The notes under the pieces: model-generated
What the model saw: the letters and a program-made list of their open reading frames with translations, nothing else
The model's database searches: none
Told to the model about the DNA's origin: nothing
Shown here: positions 59,476-63,702 of the stretch, piece by piece
How the letters are laid out: each line of letters opens with the position of its first letter
How positions within the stretch are numbered: position 1 is the first letter of the stretch
Program-made: the position numbers and the translations under genes
DNA from: Pseudomonadota bacterium
Lineage (GTDB): Bacteria > Pseudomonadota > Alphaproteobacteria > Rhizobiales > Xanthobacteraceae
Length of the DNA stretch: 63,702 bases
Reading direction: 5' to 3'
Assembly: GCA_023388935.1 (NCBI GenBank)
Contig: JAEWFG010000162.1
Coordinates: 1 to 63,702 of the forward strand

Positions 59476-60462
59476 CTACGGCATCGCAAAGCGCAGCGTC
59501 TTGCCGCCACTGCTCATATCCACCACGCCAAAACCAATCGTCGCGAATCCGCGCGCTCCGCAATCGGTCTGCTCGCTGGTCTCGAACTTGGTCTCGCGCG
59601 TGCAGAGCTGCCTGTCGCCGCCCCAGTTCAGCGGCCTGTCTTTCAGCTTGACGGTGCGGTTGTCGGCATCGACAGCTTCCGCGAAGCTGAAAATCTGCTT
59701 CGGCTGGCCGGCCACGTCGGGATGCAGGCACGTCTTGGGATCGATGCGATACCAGCCGCGGCTCGTCACGGACTTGCCGTCGTCGGTGGCCACCGCCGCC
59801 ATCACCTTGTGCGGCGTGTCGTTGCACCAGGTCAGGCCGCTCGTGGATGGCGTCTGCGCCGCGTCGACCAGGGTCTTGAAGAAATTCGGTGACGATACGG
59901 CGTCGGACGACAGTCCGCGGCTCTTCAGGAAGGCAGCCAGCGCTCCTTGCGTCTTCGGCCCGTCGACGCCGTCGATCGGCGCGGCGTCGTAGCCTGCAAT
60001 CACCAGGAGCCGCTGGATGCCGGCGAGGCGCGCCTGCTCGTCGTCATATTCGGAATCCTCGGCGAGATAGGCGACGAAATTGCCGTCGTCGGCCCGCGTC
60101 GGCGTGATCTGGGTGAAGGCGGCCTGGGTCTGGCCGCTGCGGCACTGCCGCGCGGCGGCGATGACGAAATTGTCCTGCGCCACGCAGAGCATGTCGCTGC
60201 CGTTCTGCGGGATCGGGGATGCGCCATAGACGCCGAGCGCGCGGGCATTGAGCAGGATGCGGTCGGCAGAGAGCGTGCCCTGCACTACCACGCGGCAGGT
60301 GGCGGGGTCGATCCTGAACCAGCCGCGCGTCGCGGTCGCCGCCTTCTCGTCGATGCCGATCGCGGCCTCGACGACATAGGACATGCGGTTGCAGATCTTC
60401 AGGTCGGCGAAGGCGGGCGCTGAGGAGAGGAACAATGACGCGGCCGCTGCCGGCAGCGTCAT
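59476..60462 (-). CDS. Secreted DUF1036 protein with two DUF1036 domains
   Basis: 328 residues from ATG at 60462, which starts a signal peptide (MTLPAAAASLFLSSAPAFA). The ORF runs to 60648, but those 62 codons (MAGLVPAIHDL) come from a dispersed repeat and are not believed. Domain 1 at about 20-110 (LKICNRMSYVVEAAIGID, RGWFRIDPATCRVV), a linker holding a peptidoglycan-binding-like helix (LLVIAGYDAAPIDGVDGPKT), and domain 2 at about 235-328 (LTWCNDTPHKVMAAVAT, RGWYRIDPKTCLHP). DUF1036 function is unknown. Confidence 0.8.
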   Translation of the reverse strand: MTLPAAAASLFLSSAPAFADLKICNRMSYVVEAAIGIDEKAATATRGWFRIDPATCRVVVQGTLSADRILLNARALGVYGASPIPQNGSDMLCVAQDNFVIAAARQCRSGQTQAAFTQITPTRADDGNFVAYLAEDSEYDDEQARLAGIQRLLVIAGYDAAPIDGVDGPKTQGALAAFLKSRGLSSDAVSSPNFFKTLVDAAQTPSTSGLTWCNDTPHKVMAAVATDDGKSVTSRGWYRIDPKTCLHPDVAGQPKQIFSFAEAVDADNRTVKLKDRPLNWGGDRQLCTRETKFETSEQTDCGARGFATIGFGVVDMSSGGKTLRFAMP

Positions 60463-60510
60463 CAGGAAACGGGTGATTGGTGTGCGGCCCGGGTGCCGCG
60501 CTCTCCGCTG

Positions 60511-60625
60511 GTCATGTCCGGGCAAAAGCGCGGAGCGCGTCTCGGCAGACAAGTCCCGGGCATCCACGTTCTTGGTGCGGGTCGAAAGATCGTGGATGGC
60601 CGGGACAAGCCCGGCCATGACGGCT
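60511..60625. repeat. Dispersed element family 5
   Basis: CATGTCCGGGCAAAAGCGCG...AGACAAGTCCCGGGCATCCAC...GTGGATGGCCGGGACAAGCC...CATGACGG. The central ATCCACG/CGTGGAT arms make a hairpin. A second copy is at 62780-62891. It reads as MAGLVPAIH on the minus strand and extends the upstream end of the DUF1036 ORF. Confidence 0.85.
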
Positions 60626-60644
60626 TTCTTTGTCCGCCCTTGCA

Positions 60645-61532
60645 TCACTTGTGGATCAGCGTTCCCGTGCCCTGGTTGGTGAAGAGCTCGAGCAGCACCG
60701 CGTGCTGCATCTTGCCATCGATGATGACGACGCCCTGCACGCCCTGTTCGAGCGCGTAGATGCAGGTCTCGACCTTCGGGATCATGCCGCCGGAAATGGT
60801 GCCGTCGGCGATCAGCTTGCGCGCGTCCTTGACCGAGAGCTGCGGGATCAGCTTCTTCGACTTGTCGAGCACGCCCGGCACGTCGGTGAGCAGCAACAGG
60901 CGCTTTGCCTTGAGCGCGCCGGCCACTGCACCGGCGAAGGTGTCGGCGTTGACGTTGAAGGTCTGGCCTTCCTTCGACGTTGCCAGCGGCGCCAGCACCG
61001 GGATCAGCTCGTAGCCGATGAGCTGGTTGAGCAGCGTGAGATCGACCTTCTCCGGCTCGCCGACGAAGCCGAGGTCGACCACCTTCTCGATGTTGGAGCC
61101 GGGATCGATCATGGTGCGCGTCGCCTTCGACGCGGTGACCATGTTGCCGTCCTTGCCGCAGAGGCCAACGGCCTTGCCGCCGGCTTCATTGATGTAGCCG
61201 ACGAGCTGCTTGTTGATGGAGCCGGCGAGCACCATCTCGACGATCTCGATGGTCGCCTTGTCGGTGATGCGCAGGCCGGCTGCGAATTCCGAGACGATGC
61301 CGAGGCGCTTGAGCATGGTCGCGATCTGCGGCCCGCCGCCATGCACCACCACCGGATTGATCGCGGTCTGCTCCAGCAGCACGATGTCGCGGGCAAAGTT
61401 CTTCGCGGTCTCCTCGTCGCCCATGGCATGACCGCCATATTTGATGACGATGGTTTCCTCGTCATACTGCTGCATGTGCGGCAGCGCTTCGGACAGGATG
61501 CGGGCCTGGTCGAGCGGAGAGATTTCGGTCAT
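60645..61532 (-). CDS. argB: Acetylglutamate kinase
   Basis: 295 residues, amino acid kinase fold. ATP/substrate loops: VIKYGGHAMGDEE, VHGGGPQIATMLKRLG, GLCGKDGNMV and LLLLTDVPGVLDKSKKLI, KVETCIYALEQGVQGVVIIDG. It phosphorylates N-acetylglutamate in arginine synthesis. The N-terminal extension before KYGG (about 30 residues) is that of the arginine-sensitive type. It stands between the DUF1036 gene and a repeat, not in an arg operon. Confidence 0.95.
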   Translation of the reverse strand: MTEISPLDQARILSEALPHMQQYDEETIVIKYGGHAMGDEETAKNFARDIVLLEQTAINPVVVHGGGPQIATMLKRLGIVSEFAAGLRITDKATIEIVEMVLAGSINKQLVGYINEAGGKAVGLCGKDGNMVTASKATRTMIDPGSNIEKVVDLGFVGEPEKVDLTLLNQLIGYELIPVLAPLATSKEGQTFNVNADTFAGAVAGALKAKRLLLLTDVPGVLDKSKKLIPQLSVKDARKLIADGTISGGMIPKVETCIYALEQGVQGVVIIDGKMQHAVLLELFTNQGTGTLIHK

Positions 61533-61619
61533 GGGGCGGATCTCGCTGGCGGGACTAACGCGGCCTGCGTTCTATCTGATTGGTGGGCGAGGCGCAAAGC
61601 GTTGCTGCGATCGCTTTCG

Positions 61620-61735
61620 TGTCCCGGATGCGGTGCGGCACGGAGTGACGCGCCGCTGAGCCGGGACCCGGAGCCGCCATGGGCCCCGGCTCAGCAGCGC
61701 ACCGCTGAAGCGCTGCGCTGCGTCCGGGGCACGAG
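61620..61735. repeat. Dispersed element family 4, second long copy
   Basis: TGTCCCGGATGCGGTGCGGC...GGGCCCCGGCTCAGCAGC...GCTGCGTCCGGGGCACGAG, closely alike to 31237-31386. It lies between argB and the DUF423 gene. Confidence 0.85.
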
Positions 61736-61737
61736 TG

Positions 61738-62103
61738 CTATTTCCGCGCCACCACTGCCGCCAGCGTCACCGCCAGCCAGCTTGCAATCATCAGCGTTCC
61801 GCCGGTCGGTGCTGCGAACGGAAACAGCGAATGGCCGCCATATTGTCGCAATGTCAGGTCGCCCGCGAATAGCGCGGCGCCGAGCACAAAGCCGAACGCG
61901 GCCACAAGGCCAATTCCGCCATGCAGAAGTCCGCGCGCGAGCAGGGCGATTACCGCGAGTATGGCTGTTGCATGAAACAGCAGCATGGCGCTGGCGGAGG
62001 CGAGCCGGCTCGCTTCAGCGCCATGGGCGGAGGCGGCGGCCAGCGCGACACCGGCGGCGCCCATCAAGCCGGCAAGCCCAAGCAGCAGGCGGAACGCTGT
62101 CAT
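61738..62103 (-). CDS. DUF423 membrane protein (YgdD-like)
   Basis: 121 residues from ATG at 62103, where TGATG overlaps the engB stop by one base. Four hydrophobic helices, opening FRLLLGLAGLMGAAGVALAA, with ASAHGAEASRLASA and LFAGDLTLRQYGGHSLFPFAAPTGGTLM, the DUF423 signature. Inner-membrane protein of unknown function. A longer ORF reading through engB in another frame is rejected. Confidence 0.88.
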   Translation of the reverse strand: MTAFRLLLGLAGLMGAAGVALAAASAHGAEASRLASASAMLLFHATAILAVIALLARGLLHGGIGLVAAFGFVLGAALFAGDLTLRQYGGHSLFPFAAPTGGTLMIASWLAVTLAAVVARK

Positions 62104-62756
62104 CACGAGCTGCGCTCTTCCAGGAGCTTCGCCATCGCGGCGCGCAGCTCGGCCATGCCGGTCGAGCTCCGTGACGAGGTCGCGAGCACGTTCGGGAACG
62201 CGGCCGGATGTTTTGCCAGCGCGGCTTCGGTCTCGGCAATGCGCGACTGAAGCTCGGAGGCCTTCACCTGGTCGGCCTTGGTCAGCACGATCTGGTAGCT
62301 GACCGCGGAGCGGTCGAGCGTCTTGAGCACTTCGAGATCGACGTCCTTCAGCCCGTGCCGCGCGTCGATCAGCACGTAGACGCGTGCGAGCGAGGCGCGG
62401 CCGAGCAGGAAGTTGTGGATCAGCTCGGTCCAGGACGCGACCTGGCTCTTCGGCGCCCTGGCGTAGCCATAGCCGGGCATGTCGACGAGCCGCAGGTCCG
62501 TCTTGCCCGGGACCTCGAAGAAGATCAGCTCCTGGGTGCGGCCCGGCGTATGCGAGGTGCGCGCGAGCGCGTTGCGGCCGGTCAGCGCGTTGATCAGGCT
62601 CGACTTGCCGACATTGGAGCGGCCGGCAAAGGCGATCTCCAGCCCCGCCATCGGCGGCAGCGTCGCAATCGAGGGCGAGGCCCAGATGAACTGCCAGTCG
62701 CGGGCGAACAGCTTTCGCCCGGTTTCGATCAGCTCGTCGTCTGACTTCTCGGTCAT
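62103..62756 (-). CDS. engB: Ribosome biogenesis GTPase EngB (YsxC/YihA)
   Basis: 217 residues. G1 GRSNVGKSS (45-53), switch region TPGRTQEL with LVDMPGYGYARAP (G3), G4 LTKADQVK, G5-type ATSSRSSTG. It binds GTP and acts in assembly of the large ribosomal subunit. It lies between yidC and DUF423, in the same direction; a family 5 repeat (62780-62891) separates it from yidC. Confidence 0.94.
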   Translation of the reverse strand: MTEKSDDELIETGRKLFARDWQFIWASPSIATLPPMAGLEIAFAGRSNVGKSSLINALTGRNALARTSHTPGRTQELIFFEVPGKTDLRLVDMPGYGYARAPKSQVASWTELIHNFLLGRASLARVYVLIDARHGLKDVDLEVLKTLDRSAVSYQIVLTKADQVKASELQSRIAETEAALAKHPAAFPNVLATSSRSSTGMAELRAAMAKLLEERSS

Positions 62757-62779
62757 GCGAAGGCCTCACCCCTCGTTAT

Positions 62780-62891
62780 CGCCGGGCAAAAGCGCGAAGC
62801 GCGTCTTCCCGCTCAAATGTCCCGGCCATCTACGCCTGTCGGTGTGGCACCCTCCAAAACGTGGATGCCCGGGACAAGCCCGGGCATGACG
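62780..62891. repeat. Dispersed element family 5, second copy
   Basis: GCCGGGCAAAAGCGCGAAGC...AAATGTCCCGGCCATCTACG...AACGTGGATGCCCGGGACAA...GGGCATGAC. It lies between yidC and engB; compare 60511-60625. Confidence 0.85.
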
Positions 62892-62932
62892 ATGTGGAGG
62901 CACTTAAGCCCGCCAACGAATGGCGACGCTCG

Positions 62933-63702
62933 CTACGTCGCCTTCCTCGCGAACGTCGCCTTGAGATTATCGAACAACTCCACCTTCACGCCGTTGCGGC
63001 GCATGATGAAGCTCTGCTGCAGCACCGAGAGCGTGTTGTTCCAGGCCCAGTAGATCACGAGGCCTGCCGGGAAGCCCGCCAGCATGAAGGTGAAGATCAG
63101 CGGCATCCAGTTGAAGATCAGCTGCTGCGTTGGATCCGGCGGCGTCGGGTTCAGCTTCATCTGGAACCACATCGTGATGCCCATGATGATCGGCCAGATG
63201 CCGAGCGCGAGGTAGTGGCCGAACACCGGAATCGTGGTCGGATCGAACGGGATCAGCCCGAACAAAGTGAACAAATTGGTCGGATCGGGTGCGGAGAGAT
63301 CCTTGATCCAGCCGTAGAACGGCGCGTGCCGCATCTCGATGGTGACGAACAGCACCTTGTAGAGCGAGAAGAACACGGGGATCTGGATCACCACGGGAAG
63401 ACAGCCGGCAACCGGATTGATCTTCTCCTTGCGGTAGATCTCCATCATCTCCTGCTGCTGCTTCACCTTGTCGTCGGGATAGCGCTCCTTCAGCGCCTGA
63501 AGCTGCGGCTGGATCGACTTCATCTTCGCCATCGAGGCGTAGGACTTGTTCGCCAGCGGGAAGAACAGCAGCTTCACGATCACGGTCACGAGCAGGATCG
63601 AGATGCCGAAATTGCCGAAGAAGCGGTAGAAGAAGTCGAGGCCGAGGAACATCGGCTTGGTGATGAAGTAGAACCAGCCCCAGTCGATCAAGAGATCGAA
63701 AT
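62933..63702 (-). CDS. yidC: Membrane protein insertase YidC, C-terminal part
   Basis: At least 256 residues, open at the window end (reading FDLLIDWGWFYFITKP at the edge; the TTG there is not the start). It covers the insertase core: first core helix FFYRFFGNFGISILLVTVIVK, coiled-coil hairpin SYASMAKMKSIQPQLQALKE, CLPVVIQIPVFFSLYKVLF, and the last helices IFTFMLAGFPAGLVIYWAWN. It inserts membrane proteins with or without SecYEG. The large periplasmic domain of proteobacterial YidC would lie beyond the edge. Confidence 0.95.
   Translation of the reverse strand, partial: FDLLIDWGWFYFITKPMFLGLDFFYRFFGNFGISILLVTVIVKLLFFPLANKSYASMAKMKSIQPQLQALKERYPDDKVKQQQEMMEIYRKEKINPVAGCLPVVIQIPVFFSLYKVLFVTIEMRHAPFYGWIKDLSAPDPTNLFTLFGLIPFDPTTIPVFGHYLALGIWPIIMGITMWFQMKLNPTPPDPTQQLIFNWMPLIFTFMLAGFPAGLVIYWAWNNTLSVLQQSFIMRRNGVKVELFDNLKATFARKAT

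Overview
The window is a GC-rich chromosomal segment of an alphaproteobacterium, most likely Bradyrhizobium or a close relative in the Nitrobacteraceae. This is inferred from the gene order of the division and cell-wall cluster, the long FtsZ with a C-terminal DIPAFLRR-type peptide, the bacterial type A RNase P RNA, and several families of short hairpin-forming intergenic repeats (including ones that translate as MAGLVPAIH) that are familiar from that genus. No prophage, IS element, CRISPR array or tRNA gene was seen.

Layout. 1-6.3 kb: a phosphatidylserine decarboxylase-type enzyme, a Nudix hydrolase, a secreted FecR-domain protein with a Q/P/G-rich tail, a secreted DUF2147 protein behind a CRP-like palindrome, a 27-residue membrane microprotein, an extensin-like lipoprotein and a hypothetical protein. 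6.3-13.7 kb: two export modules, namely a TetR regulator divergent from an EmrA/EmrB-type pump with a perfect 23-bp palindrome between them, and an ABC exporter plus MATE transporter preceded by a promoter, a 24-codon upstream ORF and hairpins. 13.7-22.1 kb: a TauE-type permease, a frameshifted small secreted-protein gene, a MocR-type regulator divergent from a DUF983 gene, an alpha/beta hydrolase, rnpB, a DGPF protein overlapping an ECF42-like sigma factor, a D-cysteine desulfhydrase-like enzyme and an amidase.

22.5-48.5 kb is the dcw supercluster, all on the plus strand: rsmH-ftsL-ftsI-murE-murF-mraY-murD-ftsW-murG-murC-murB-ddl-ftsQ-ftsA-ftsZ, a strong terminator, then lpxC, bamD, recN and ligA. 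Together these make the UDP-MurNAc-pentapeptide, lipid I and lipid II, flip and polymerise it at the septum, build the Z ring and supply lipid A and outer-membrane protein assembly. mraZ is not present upstream of rsmH. Hairpin repeats interrupt the cluster at murD/ftsW, ftsW/murG, murB/ddl and recN/ligA.

48.6-63.7 kb: a Spy/LTXXQ periplasmic protein behind a FixK/FNR-type box, a Bcr-type MFS pump, aminopeptidase P, a 59-residue basic protein, prmA, an orphan Flp pilin with a TTG start, a CrtI-like flavoprotein, a membrane-fused spermidine synthase-like protein, a HAD nucleotidase, a DUF1036 protein, argB, DUF423, engB and the C-terminal part of yidC, which runs off the end.

No wholly new multi-gene system is evident. 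The most promising undescribed elements are regulatory or very small: the upstream ORF before the ABC/MATE pair, the 27- and 59-residue proteins, the MocR/DUF983 pair, and the repeat hairpins inside the division operon.
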